From Micromonospora sp. R77 (lineage in GTDB: Bacteria > Actinomycetota > Actinomycetes > Mycobacteriales > Micromonosporaceae), in contig NZ_JALDST010000001.1 in NCBI RefSeq assembly GCF_022747945.1, positions 2,046,001 through 2,110,000 of the forward strand: 64,000 nt of DNA, given 5' to 3'. Below the pieces are notes generated by a model. The model saw nothing but the letters and a program-made list of their open reading frames with translations, searched no databases and had not been told where the DNA came from. The position numbers and the translations under genes are program-made. Positions 24,938 to 33,383 of this stretch are shown one piece after another; position 1 is the first letter of the stretch, and each line of letters begins with the position of its first letter.

Positions 24938-27900
24938 GTGTCTGGGCCGGCGCATTGGTTAGATAACGCTATCCGGCATTTCGGGGCATCCTGCGCCTCT
25001 AAACTGGCTGGTCCAGGCGAGCGCGAGGCCGCGATTCGCAGCCCGATCGAGCAGCTTCTCGGAGCAGCGGGCAACCAGCTGGGCGTGAGAGCCGTCTTTC
25101 ACGATGAGGTGCGCGACACCGAACGGCAGGTCCGGCCGGACTACGGCGTCAGCGTCGGCGGCGCGATCACCGGATACGTGGAGATCAAGGCACCTGGCAA
25201 GAGCATCGATCCGACTGGACTGCGCGGCCATGATCGGGTGCAGTGGGAGCGCCAACGCGACCTGCCGAACCTGCTCTACACCAACGGCACGGAATGGCGG
25301 CTCTACCGCGATCGGGAGCTGGTCGACGCGCCGGTACGGTTCACCGGCGACCTCGACAGCGGCAGTGTCACCGCCCCGCCGGCTTTCGAGAAGCTGCTCA
25401 CGGAGTTCCTGAAGTGGCGGCCGGCACCGATCACGAGTGTCGGAGCGCTGGTGCGCGCTGTCGCTCCGCTCACACGGCTACTGCGCGGAGAGGTCCTAGA
25501 CCAGCTCGCCGCCGAGAGGAAGGCGATCCGGGGAGGGGCCGAGCGGGAGGTTCAGCCGTTCCTGGGACTGGCGCAGGACTGGCGACGGATGCTGTTCCCG
25601 CAGGCCGACGACGAGACCTTCGCCGACGGGTACGCGCAGACGGTGACGTTCGCGCTGCTGCTGGCCCGCACCAACTCGATCACCGTCACAGGGCAATCAC
25701 TGCACACCATTGGCGACAAGCTCCGTGCCGAGCACTCGCTGATGGGCCGAGCGTTGCAGCTCCTCACCGACGACCTTGTCGCCGACTTCAAGGTCACACT
25801 CGACCTGCTCGCCCGGGTCGTTGATGCCGTCGACTGGCCCAGGGTGCGAAGGGGCCAGCGGAACACCTACCTACACCTGTATGAACACTTCTTGGACGAG
25901 TACGACCCTGACCTGCGGAAGGCATCCGGGTCGTACTACACCCCAGTCGAGCTGGTCGAGCAGATGGTCCGGCTGACCGAGACCGTCCTCGTCTCCCGGC
26001 TGGACAAGCGACGGGGCTTCGCCGATCCTGACGTGCTCACCGTCGACCCGGCGATGGGTACCGGCACCTATCTGCAAACCATTCTTGAGCGGATCGCCAA
26101 GGTCGCAGAAGCCCACGACGGGCCGGGGGCAGTCGCCGGCGCAGTCAGCCTGGCTGCCGAGCGAGTAGTCGGCTTTGAGCTTCAGATGGGTCCGTACGCG
26201 GTGGCCGAGCTGCGCGCCGCGGACCTGCTCGCGTCCCACAAAGCGTCCGCTCCGCCCGGAGGGATGAAACTCTTCGTCACCAACACGCTGGACGACCCCC
26301 ACGCCAGTGACGTCCAGCTCGGCGGAGGGATGCAGCTCATCGCTCGCTCCCGTCGCAAGGCCAACGAAATCAAGGCTCGCGCCAACGTCACCGTAGTCAT
26401 CGGCAACCCCCCATACGCGGAACTTGCCAACGGCGATGGCGGCTGGGTGGAGAACGGCACGACCGGCCTCGACAGCAAGCGTCGCGCTTCCGCGCCCCTA
26501 GAGGATTGGTACGCCCCGGGGACCGGACGGTTCAAGGCGAAGCTGAAGAACCTCTACGTCTACTTCTGGCGCTGGGCTACCTGGAAGGTATGGGAGTCGA
26601 CCCGCGACCAGGTCGACGGCGACGCCGGAGTGATCTGCTTCGTCACCACCTCCGGCTACCTGTCCGGTCCGGCCTTCACCGGCATGCGCGAATACCTGCG
26701 CCGCTACGCCTCCGAAGGCTGGATCATCGACCTCACGCCCGAGGGACAGACCCCAGACATCCCAACCCGCATCTTCCCCGGCGTCCGACAACCGCTCGCT
26801 ATCGGCATCTTCGTCCGAACCGCCGATGCCACCCGCGACAAGCCCGCACTGATCCATCACCGCAGCCTGACCGGCCGCAGAGAAGACAAACTAGCCGCCC
26901 TAGCCGAGGTGCAGCTCGACGACGACGGCTGGCGAGACTGCCGTACCGAGTGGGAGGCCCCCCTCACCCCGGCCGCCACGAGTAGCTGGGATACCTACCC
27001 CGCTCTTGACGACCTGATGCCCTGGTACTCCCCGGGGCTGTTCCCGACCCGCACATGGGTTTATGCGCCCAGCCCGGAGATCCTGAGGCGGCGGTGGGCG
27101 ATGCTGGTCAGTGAGACGGACCGGGAGCGGAAGGCCGAACTATTCAAGGAAGGCCGTGACGCCAACCTCATAAAGGTGAAGCCTCGTCTGCCCGGCGACG
27201 ACACTCACCCGAACCCCAGCATCCCGGTGGTTGATGAAGTCGAACTGACCGCCGCTCTCGTACGGATCGGCTACCGGGCCTTCGACCGGCAATGGGTGCT
27301 CGCCGACCCCCGCCTCATGGACATGCCCCGCCGCGACCTCTGGTCAGCCCGCGTACCGGGTCAGGTCTTCGCAGTCGAGCAGCATCGCAAGGTCATCCAG
27401 TCTGGCCCAGCCCTCGTATTCACCTCGCTGATGCCGGACTTCGACCACTTCAAAGGGTCAGAGGGTGGCCGGACCCTTCCGTACCTGCACCCAGGTGGCA
27501 ATCCGAATCTCGCCCCTGGCCTCCTGGCGGCGCTCGCCGAAAGGCTCGATGTCGAGGTAGCCGCAGCTGACGTTCTCGCCTACATCGCCGGCATTACGGC
27601 TCATCCAGCGTTCACCGCCACCTTCACCGACGAACTCACCACGCCCGGCGTCCGAGTACCCATCACCACTGATCCCTCGCTGTGGCGCACTGCCGTCGAG
27701 CTCGGTCGTCAAGTTCTCTGGCTGCATACCTACGGTGAAGCGTTCACCGGCCCGGAACGGCCAGCCGACTCGGTTCGGTACCCCGCTGGTGATTCGCGGC
27801 AGCCCCTGTCACTGGCGCCGGTCACGGCAGGACCTGACACGATCAGCTATGGCCCACAGCGCCAGGTCATCGCTGTCGGCGAGGGTGAGTTCGGGCCGGT

Positions 27901-28267
27901 CGGGGCCGACGTGTGGGGCTACGCCGTAGGCGGCCGAAACATCATCAAATCTTGGTTCAACTACCGGAAGAGGGAGCCGGGTGGGCGGCGTGGGTCCCCA
28001 CTCGACGACGTGCACGTCGACGCCTGGGAGCCGAGCTGGACCAGCGAGTTCATCGACCTACTAACCGTCCTGACCCGGCTCGTCGAGCTGGAAGCCACTC
28101 AAGCTGAACTCCTCGCCGCCGTCCTGGCCGGCGACGTCATCAACCGTGAACAGTTGGCCGCTACCGGCGTCCGATGGCCCGCCGGCCCGGCAGACCGCAA
28201 ACCGGTGTTCAGTCTCAGCAGCAATCAACACGAGGCATCGGGCGATGGTGTCGCAAGGCTGCTCTAG
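24938..28267 (+). CDS. Single-chain restriction nuclease-N6-adenine methyltransferase (type ISP-like/IIG-like)
   Basis: 1109 residues from a GTG. The N-terminal PD-(D/E)xK nuclease shows D68 and the EIK triad at 82-84 (YVEIKAPGKS). The methyltransferase has AdoMet motif I DPAMGTGTYL at about 370 and catalytic NPPY at 490-493. The remaining 600 residues probably hold the target-recognition domain. Only about 240 residues separate nuclease and methylase, too few for the helicase of full-length type ISP enzymes such as LlaBIII. It should methylate and cut one sequence as a defence cargo; no separate specificity gene is visible. Confidence 0.88.
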   Translation: MSGPAHWLDNAIRHFGASCASKLAGPGEREAAIRSPIEQLLGAAGNQLGVRAVFHDEVRDTERQVRPDYGVSVGGAITGYVEIKAPGKSIDPTGLRGHDRVQWERQRDLPNLLYTNGTEWRLYRDRELVDAPVRFTGDLDSGSVTAPPAFEKLLTEFLKWRPAPITSVGALVRAVAPLTRLLRGEVLDQLAAERKAIRGGAEREVQPFLGLAQDWRRMLFPQADDETFADGYAQTVTFALLLARTNSITVTGQSLHTIGDKLRAEHSLMGRALQLLTDDLVADFKVTLDLLARVVDAVDWPRVRRGQRNTYLHLYEHFLDEYDPDLRKASGSYYTPVELVEQMVRLTETVLVSRLDKRRGFADPDVLTVDPAMGTGTYLQTILERIAKVAEAHDGPGAVAGAVSLAAERVVGFELQMGPYAVAELRAADLLASHKASAPPGGMKLFVTNTLDDPHASDVQLGGGMQLIARSRRKANEIKARANVTVVIGNPPYAELANGDGGWVENGTTGLDSKRRASAPLEDWYAPGTGRFKAKLKNLYVYFWRWATWKVWESTRDQVDGDAGVICFVTTSGYLSGPAFTGMREYLRRYASEGWIIDLTPEGQTPDIPTRIFPGVRQPLAIGIFVRTADATRDKPALIHHRSLTGRREDKLAALAEVQLDDDGWRDCRTEWEAPLTPAATSSWDTYPALDDLMPWYSPGLFPTRTWVYAPSPEILRRRWAMLVSETDRERKAELFKEGRDANLIKVKPRLPGDDTHPNPSIPVVDEVELTAALVRIGYRAFDRQWVLADPRLMDMPRRDLWSARVPGQVFAVEQHRKVIQSGPALVFTSLMPDFDHFKGSEGGRTLPYLHPGGNPNLAPGLLAALAERLDVEVAAADVLAYIAGITAHPAFTATFTDELTTPGVRVPITTDPSLWRTAVELGRQVLWLHTYGEAFTGPERPADSVRYPAGDSRQPLSLAPVTAGPDTISYGPQRQVIAVGEGEFGPVGADVWGYAVGGRNIIKSWFNYRKREPGGRRGSPLDDVHVDAWEPSWTSEFIDLLTVLTRLVELEATQAELLAAVLAGDVINREQLAATGVRWPAGPADRKPVFSLSSNQHEASGDGVARLL

Positions 28268-28348
28268 CCAGGCCACGCAACGTCCAAAACGACGTACGAG
28301 CGCTGAGGATGCGCCATAAGTTACGTCCGGATCTTTATCGGAGGCTGG

Positions 28349-28495
28349 ATGAGCCCGGTTAGACAGCTCGGGATCGCGATCGTTGTTGGTGCGCTGGTGG
28401 TGGCGGTCCAACCGACGAATGTGGCGGCCTGGGTGCTCGGTGCGGCGATGTTCTTGGTGGTCATGGGTATAAAGCCTGGGCGCCGCGGTCGTTAA
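28349..28495 (+). CDS. Small two-helix membrane protein
   Basis: 48 residues from an ATG with GGAGG 4 bases upstream. Two hydrophobic stretches (LGIAIVVGALVVAVQ and VAAWVLGAAMFLVVMGI) end in a basic tail KPGRRGR. It follows the nuclease-methyltransferase by 81 bases on the same strand and may share its transcript. No family is recognised. Confidence 0.6.
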   Translation: MSPVRQLGIAIVVGALVVAVQPTNVAAWVLGAAMFLVVMGIKPGRRGR

Positions 28496-28625
28496 CAGTA
28501 TCGTCGCGGCCGACTGTCGACAGCTAGGGCCACACGGGCGCAACTCTGCCCCCACCACTGCTTGAGCAACGTCCAGTTAGCCACAGACTCCCGCTCTTGC
28601 TCCCCAGAGAATCCTTAGATGAACG

Positions 28626-28665
28626 AGTCAAGCTCCGCAGGGTTCCTTCCCTGCGGAGCTTGACT
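28626..28665. terminator. Perfect 17-bp stem terminator
   Basis: AGTCAAGCTCCGCAGGG and its exact complement flank the 6-base loop TTCCTT. It lies between the rightward nuclease block and the leftward gene at 28692-29192, so it can terminate transcripts from both sides. Confidence 0.75.
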
Positions 28666-28691
28666 GGACGATCGAGGCAGGTGCCCTACGG

Positions 28692-29192
28692 CTAACAGGT
28701 CGCGAGGTGCCTAACAGCGTCCGAAGCTTTTTGGACAACCTGCCGACGCGTTGCGGGGAGTGGCGGGTTCTGGTCAAGCGCTACCCGCAACGCATCTGCA
28801 CAGAACTCCAGGCATGCAATAGCCGCTTGGTCGGCGCTCAAGCCAGCAGGAAGCTGCCACTCTCGCTCAAAAACAAGGCGGTTATCGTACGCTACGCCCA
28901 TAGTCGTGTATCGGGGTCGTAGGGACTCAACAACGATTGAGTCAAGAAAATCTGAGTCGTCGTCTGCGTTGAGGTGTTCTTCATCGGGGCTAGTCAAGGG
29001 CACGTAGAGCCATACCGAGACATGCTCATCGTCCGAGAGGACACGCCAGAACAGGCAAGGCTCACCCTCTGCTCTAGCAACCCCGAGGGTTGGTACACCG
29101 TTGTACCGATCGATGATCTCAACGGCCTCGACGGTAGGCAGCGGCGCCCAAGCGAGGTTTCCAAGCTCGGGCGTAGGTCCGTAGCTACTCAC
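28692..29192 (-). CDS. Hypothetical protein, second gene of a pair at the attR side
   Basis: 166 residues from a GTG at 29192, chosen because GGAGGTG stands 6 bases upstream. Acidic and soluble, it has blocks such as EPCLFWRVLSDDEHVSVWLY and DFLDSIVVESLRPRYTTMGV and a helical C-terminus. It overlaps the upstream gene by 8 bases. No family is recognised. Lower GC and different codon habits than the chromosome suggest recent acquisition. Confidence 0.65.
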   Translation of the reverse strand: MSSYGPTPELGNLAWAPLPTVEAVEIIDRYNGVPTLGVARAEGEPCLFWRVLSDDEHVSVWLYVPLTSPDEEHLNADDDSDFLDSIVVESLRPRYTTMGVAYDNRLVFEREWQLPAGLSADQAAIACLEFCADALRVALDQNPPLPATRRQVVQKASDAVRHLATC

Positions 29193-29589
29193 GAGTACCA
29201 CCTCCTCCGTACGGTTCAGTGAAGCAGTCAGAGAAGCTCTTGGCTAGAGCGTCATCCCACTCTTTGGGATCAGTCCCGCTGAGGGGTGGGAAAACGCTGA
29301 CATGCTTCGGATTAGGGCCTGTTGGCGTATGGCGGACGATGAAACCTTTCGCGCGGAGCGCTCCCGCCGTCGTATACCGGACTGCGGACAGCGGGCTCGC
29401 CCACTTGTCGACGATTCGTCGTGCTTCGTCAACACCTACCCGCCCCCACAGCAGCGACACGTCTGGCTCGTTGATCTCTGCTCGCGGCCGGTCCCGGAAC
29501 CGGGTTGGGGAGCTCACAGCCCCCTTCCCGTACTGGGTGAGCTGTGCGCTGTCTGGGATATCGAGGGATTTTCCCGGCCGCCTTGGCAT
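29185..29589 (-). CDS. Hypothetical protein, first gene of the pair
   Basis: 134 residues from MPRRPGKSLDIPDSAQLTQY; an in-frame start 48 bases upstream would add a poly-Gln stretch and seems less likely. A folded part includes INEPDVSLLWGRVGVDEARR and GFIVRHTPTGPNPKHVSVFP. The close coupling to the next gene suggests a two-component module such as toxin-antitoxin or effector-immunity, but nothing in the sequence proves this. Confidence 0.6.
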   Translation of the reverse strand: MPRRPGKSLDIPDSAQLTQYGKGAVSSPTRFRDRPRAEINEPDVSLLWGRVGVDEARRIVDKWASPLSAVRYTTAGALRAKGFIVRHTPTGPNPKHVSVFPPLSGTDPKEWDDALAKSFSDCFTEPYGGGGTRE

Positions 29590-30435
29590 GCATCCATCCT
29601 TGGAGTGCTGCTGCTGCTGTTGCTGAACGCGAGACAAGCCTTACGGACAGCAGTATCGCTGGCGGCACTTCCGAGGTCAAACCTCCCAAAGCTCTCTAAC
29701 CTTCCTGTACGTAACGAGACTAGCTCGGCGAGGCTACTCAGTGTGTCAAGTTTCGGTCACTTAGAGCAGTTGGCCATGACGCCCAAGCGTGAGGGTCAAG
29801 GGTCAAGTGCGATGCACTCTGTCTCGCTTCCGCCTGCGCTCCAGGCATGACGCGCAAGTTGCGGGCGGACATCGCTTGACTATGGGCACGGTGGAGCAAG
29901 CTGAGGCTGGGGCGGCAATAGGGCATCGAGCCTCTGCGCCTGGCCAGTGCGGAGCAGCAGAAGAGCTCACATTGCTGCCGATTTCCTCTGTTCTGGATCA
30001 AGGCGCCGCGCTCCGCGCGGCGCGGGGCGGTGAGCCGGCCGGCGGCAAGCCGCCCCGGCCGCCTCCGGCGCCGGGGCGGAAGCCACCGACTGCCGCCGGA
30101 CCGCCGCCCCTAGTCTGTTAATGCGGCCGGCACGATCACGGCCAGGCGGTACGGAAGCCGAAAAAGTCGGCCTCGGCGACGGTCAGGGCTTCCGACTGCC
30201 GCGCCAGTCCAACCCCGGGACTGGCTTGCCCCCGGCCCCTCTCCCCCAGCCGGCGACACCTCACCGCAGGCCCCTCAGCCGACCGCTACACGCACGGACT
30301 CCGCCAGGCCGGGCAAGAGCCGCCGACCCCAGCGTCCGCAGCCTCAGAAGCGCCCTCAGCGGCAAGATCGACCTGCCCACCATCTGCCCACAACCAGTCA
30401 TAGACGGCTGGACTCAGTAGGACCAGGCCGGCCAG
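29590..30435. other. Right-end non-coding region of the element
   Basis: About 850 bases between the last cargo gene and attR. Frames on both strands are short or low-complexity, and none has a credible ribosome-binding site with protein-like sequence. From about 30000 the DNA becomes very GC-rich with short inverted repeats (for example GCCGGCGGC near 30038). It may hold integrase arm sites or the promoter of the leftward pair. Confidence 0.4.
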
Positions 30436-30540
30436 ACGACAACGGCCCCCGATCAGCATTCCTGCTGGTCGGGGGCCGTTGGTGCACCTGGTGGCGGGTA
30501 GAGGATTCGAACCTCTGTAGCTTTCGCGACGGATTTACAG
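30436..30540. repeat. attR: attR: right direct repeat of the integrated element
   Basis: 105 bases matching 10593-10697, with differences only at 30450 and in the following GGCCGT/GGCCGC. It contains the 3' 52 bases of the functional tRNA-Tyr and its terminator, so integration kept the tRNA whole at this end. Confidence 0.93.
30444..30477 (-). terminator. tRNA-Tyr terminator
   Basis: GGCCCCCGATCAGCA pairs with TGCTGGTCGGGGGCC with one G-U pair, just beyond the tRNA 3' end. A copy at 10601-10634 within attL carries one further change. Confidence 0.75.
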
Positions 30541-30572
30541 TCCGCTCCCATTGGCCGCTCGGGCAACCCGCC
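30489..30572 (-). tRNA. tRNA-Tyr (anticodon GTA), integration site
   Basis: An 84-nt class II tRNA including an encoded CCA. GGCGGGT pairs with ACCCGCC, the anticodon loop is CTGTAAA, the long variable arm contains CGTCGCGAAAGCTACAG and the T arm is GAGGTTCGAATCCTC. The identical sequence in attR covers everything from the anticodon loop to the 3' end, so the 3' half now comes from the att repeat. Confidence 0.97.
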
Positions 30573-30719
30573 AGGGCACCCACCACGCCGTGGCGTGGCA
30601 GCGGAAGCAAGGATAGCGGTTACCCCCGGGCCCGGTGCAAGCGGGTACGGTCAGGGGGTCGTACCGCTGGTCAGCGGGCGACGAAACACCACAGACCGCC
30701 GGACAGCAGGAGCATCAGC

Positions 30720-31214
30720 ATGGCAGCGAACCCGTCGTTCGACATCGTGAGCAAGGTCGACCGGCAGGAGGTCGACAACGCCCTCCGCCAGGCGGAGAAG
30801 GAGCTCGCGCAGCGGTTCGACTTCCGCGGCACCGGCGCGGAGATCTCCTGGTCGGGCGAGGAGGCGATCAGCCTCCAGGCGGAGACCGAGGAGCGGGTGC
30901 GGGCGGCGCTGGACGTCTTCAAGGAGAAGCTGGTCAAGCGGAACATCTCGCTGAAGTCGCTGGACGCCGGGGATCCCCGCGCGTCGGGCAAGATCTTCAA
31001 GATCGACGCCAAGGTGATCCAGGGCATCGAGACGGACAAGGCCAAGGCGATCAGCAAGAAGATCCGCGACGAGGGGCCGAAGGGCGTCCAGGCACAGATC
31101 CAGGGCGACCAGCTCCGGGTGACCGGCAAGAAGCGGGACGACCTCCAGGCCGTCATCGCGCTGCTCAAGGGCGAGGACTTCGGCGTCGCTCTCCAGTTCA
31201 CCAACTACCGCTGA
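30720..31214 (+). CDS. yajQ: YajQ-family nucleotide/c-di-GMP-binding protein
   Basis: 164 residues, full family length: [32 protein letters not shown] and the ending [17 protein letters not shown]. YajQ proteins consist of two ferredoxin-like domains that bind nucleotides, and some are c-di-GMP effectors. AGGAG stands 7 bases before the ATG. The same window also encodes a GGDEF-EAL enzyme, though far away. The tRNA-Tyr gene is divergent upstream. Confidence 0.95.
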   Translation: MAANPSFDIVSKVDRQEVDNALRQAEKELAQRFDFRGTGAEISWSGEEAISLQAETEERVRAALDVFKEKLVKRNISLKSLDAGDPRASGKIFKIDAKVIQGIETDKAKAISKKIRDEGPKGVQAQIQGDQLRVTGKKRDDLQAVIALLKGEDFGVALQFTNYR

Positions 31215-31302
31215 GCGCAGCCGTCGAGGGCCCGACCTCCGCGGCGTCGGGGCAGCGAGCCCGATCTCCAGAAGCAGCCCGCTGAGGACCGGGAGCCCGG
31301 AC

Positions 31303-31336
31303 CACCCTGACGTCAGGCTGACTTGACGTCAGGGTG
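31303..31336 (+). promoter_or_regulatory. Operator-like 13-bp inverted repeat
   Basis: CACCCTGACGTCA and TGACGTCAGGGTG are exact complements around an 8-base spacer. Each arm contains the palindrome TGACGTCA. It ends 21 bases before the ATG of the small HTH-like gene, the normal place for an autoregulatory site. Confidence 0.65.
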
Positions 31337-31357
31337 GCATGACGGCATGCTGGTGGC

Positions 31358-31702
31358 ATGCCCACGCCTGACGAACTCGAACAGCAGTTCACCCTCCTGA
31401 CGGCGGTAGCCCGCTATGAGGAACTCCGCCTGCGCGACGCGTTGGCGCCGCCGGAGCAGGAGGCGGAGGAGAACGACGGGGACACCCCTCCGCTGACCCG
31501 GGACGAGGCCCTCGAACTCCTCGCGCTCAGCGAGGTGATCAGGCGCAAGGCCAGCTACGGCCGCCAGCTCGCGGTCCGTACCGCGCGCTCGGCCGGCGCC
31601 TCGTGGATGCAGGTCGGCGCCGCACTCGCCACCAGCAAGCAGTCGGCGTGGGAGACGCATCTGCGGTGGCTGGAGGAGCAGGGCATCCCCGCCGGTCGGT
31701 GA
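31358..31702 (+). CDS. Small HTH-like DNA-binding protein
   Basis: 114 residues. The first 60 are acidic and helical (MPTPDELEQQFTLLTAVARY). The C-terminal part (RSAGASWMQVGAALATSKQS, then AWETHLRWLEEQ) matches a recurring actinobacterial helix-turn-helix of the GxSWxxIGxALGxxxQ type. It is probably a regulator that binds the inverted repeat just upstream, though this is inference. It stands alone between yajQ and a convergent 31-residue membrane gene. Confidence 0.75.
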   Translation: MPTPDELEQQFTLLTAVARYEELRLRDALAPPEQEAEENDGDTPPLTRDEALELLALSEVIRRKASYGRQLAVRTARSAGASWMQVGAALATSKQSAWETHLRWLEEQGIPAGR

Positions 31703-31714
31703 GCACCGCCCGGG

Positions 31715-31810
31715 TCAGCGCGAGAAGATCAACAGCAGTACCACCGTCAGGATCGCGCTGATCAGGATCGAGCCGAGACATCCGATCCGGTTCGAGAAGA
31801 AGAGGAACAT
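31715..31810 (-). CDS. Conserved 31-residue membrane peptide
   Basis: MFLFFSNRIGCLGSILISAI, then LTVVLLLIFSR: one hydrophobic helix, with GGGAGGGGG directly before the ATG. Near-identical tiny proteins recur in actinobacterial genomes, which argues that it is real. Its role is unknown. It converges on the HTH gene and diverges from the MFS gene. Confidence 0.7.
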   Translation of the reverse strand: MFLFFSNRIGCLGSILISAILTVVLLLIFSR

Positions 31811-31934
31811 CCCCCTCCCTACCCATCCGCCACCGATTGAGGCGGGGAACGGTGCCATGGCACCGGCAGGGACGGCCTTCTGCCCTGAGGCAACTTCGTT
31901 GCTCCGGGTGGCCCGGTTCGTGTCGGGTGGCACC

Positions 31935-33383
31935 ATGCCGCCCGATCCCGTGACGCCCCGTTTCCCGCATTCCTCCCCGTACTGGCCGGTGGTCAGTCAT
32001 CCTGCGCTGCGGCGGGTGCTGCCCGGACTGGCGGTGTCCGCGCTCGGCGACGGTCTCGCGCTGGTCGCGGTGACCTGGCTGGCACTCCAGCTCGCTCCCC
32101 CGGGCCAGCGCGGCACCTGGACGGCGCTCGCGGTCGCGGCGTACACCCTGCCCAGCGCGGCCGGCACGATGATCTTCGGCCGGTTCCTCGGTGGTCGTAG
32201 CGGTGCCCAGCTCGCCGGCTGGGATGCGATCCTGCGGGCGACCGCACTGGCGGCGATCCCCACCGCCCACCTGCTCGGGGTGCTCGGCATCGGGCTCTAC
32301 GTGGTCCTGCTCGCGGCGGCCTCGCTGCTGCGCGCGTGGGGCTCCGCCGGTCGGTTCACGCTGATCGCCGAACTCCTGCCGCAGCGGCACCACCTGCCGG
32401 CCAACGCGGTGCTCGGCATCCTCTCCGAGGCCGCGACCATCGTCGGTCCCCCGCTCGCGGGCGTCCTCATCGCCTGGGTAGGCCCGGTCTGGGTCATCGC
32501 GATCGACGCCGGCACCTTCGCCGTACTGGCCCTCACCTATCGCTTCGCCGTGCCCACCGTGGCCAGGGCAGCCCCGGCGGAGCGGCCGACCTCGCACACG
32601 GCCGGCTTCGGCATCATCCGCCGCGACCGGTCCCTGCGCGGCCTGCTGGTGCTGACCTTCGGGTTCTTCTTCCTCTTCGGGCCGTTCTACGTGGCGATGC
32701 CGATCATGGTCACCGAGGACCTGCACGCCTCCGCCACGACCCTCGGCGGCTACTACACCGCGTTCGGTGTCGGCTCGCTCCTCGGCGGCCTCGCCGCCGG
32801 CCATCTGCACCGCTGGCCGCTGCGGTCCACGACCATCGGCATCGTCATCGGGTTCGGGGTCGCCATGCTGCCCCTCGGCCTGGGCGCACCCCTCGGCCTG
32901 TCGCTGCCGGCCTTCGCCCTGGCGGGCCTCATCTGGGCCCCGTACATGTCCACGTCGATGGCGCTCTTCCAACGCAGCACCAGCACCAGGAAGCTTCCCC
33001 TGGTGCTGGCCGCCAACGGCGCGGTCACCGTGCTCGCGGTGCCACTCGGCACGATGCTCGGCGGGCCACTGACGGCCGCCCTCGGCGCCCGCCGGACGTT
33101 GCTGCTGTGTGCCGCGGCAACCATCGCTCTCGGCGTGACCGCCCTGGTGGCGACGGTGCTGCCCCGCCGCGCCCGCGACCCGGTGGACCGGTCAGACGGT
33201 GACCGGCTGCTCGGTGCGTACCGCGGTGGCCTCGGCGCGGGCGATGGGCCCGGCGGGCAGCGCGGCCACGCCGGCCCCGACGGCGACCGCCGCCCCGGCG
33301 AAGAGGAAGGCCCACGGCACGCCACCGGCGTGGTCGACGATCAGGCCGGCGACCGCGCCGCCGGCGGCGCTCGCCGCCACTGA
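31935..33383 (+). CDS. MFS transporter (3' end uncertain)
   Basis: 12-helix major facilitator: [49 protein letters not shown]. The ATG at 31935 starts the first convincing protein sequence. Similarity to a transporter ends near residue 420. The frame then runs about 190 bases antisense through the convergent MFS gene as low-complexity sequence. A single-base shift near 33170 would end it at 33202, overlapping the neighbour by only 11 bases, so a frameshift is likely. The substrate is unknown; drug or metabolite export is typical. Confidence 0.8.
   Translation: MPPDPVTPRFPHSSPYWPVVSHPALRRVLPGLAVSALGDGLALVAVTWLALQLAPPGQRGTWTALAVAAYTLPSAAGTMIFGRFLGGRSGAQLAGWDAILRATALAAIPTAHLLGVLGIGLYVVLLAAASLLRAWGSAGRFTLIAELLPQRHHLPANAVLGILSEAATIVGPPLAGVLIAWVGPVWVIAIDAGTFAVLALTYRFAVPTVARAAPAERPTSHTAGFGIIRRDRSLRGLLVLTFGFFFLFGPFYVAMPIMVTEDLHASATTLGGYYTAFGVGSLLGGLAAGHLHRWPLRSTTIGIVIGFGVAMLPLGLGAPLGLSLPAFALAGLIWAPYMSTSMALFQRSTSTRKLPLVLAANGAVTVLAVPLGTMLGGPLTAALGARRTLLLCAAATIALGVTALVATVLPRRARDPVDRSDGDRLLGAYRGGLGAGDGPGGQRGHAGPDGDRRPGEEEGPRHATGVVDDQAGDRAAGGARRH

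Larger units (their letters stand above)
10593..30540. mobile_element. Actinomycete integrative and conjugative element (pSAM2-like AICE) in tRNA-Tyr
   Basis: The region is bounded by a 105-bp direct repeat of the tRNA-Tyr 3' end. It encodes the full AICE core: tyrosine integrase, excisionase, HUH replication initiator, FtsK-type translocase, Pra-like activator and a GntR repressor resembling KorSA. pSAM2-family elements excise, replicate by rolling circle and move as double-stranded DNA through one TraB-like pump. Cargo includes a nuclease-methyltransferase, a glycosyltransferase operon and several small membrane proteins. All core genes look intact, so it may be mobile; that is inference. 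Confidence 0.93.

Noticed and set aside
30121..30420. Rightward 99-residue frame near attR
   Set aside because: Pro/Arg/Ala-rich frame typical of GC-rich non-coding DNA, without ribosome-binding site or recognisable fold.
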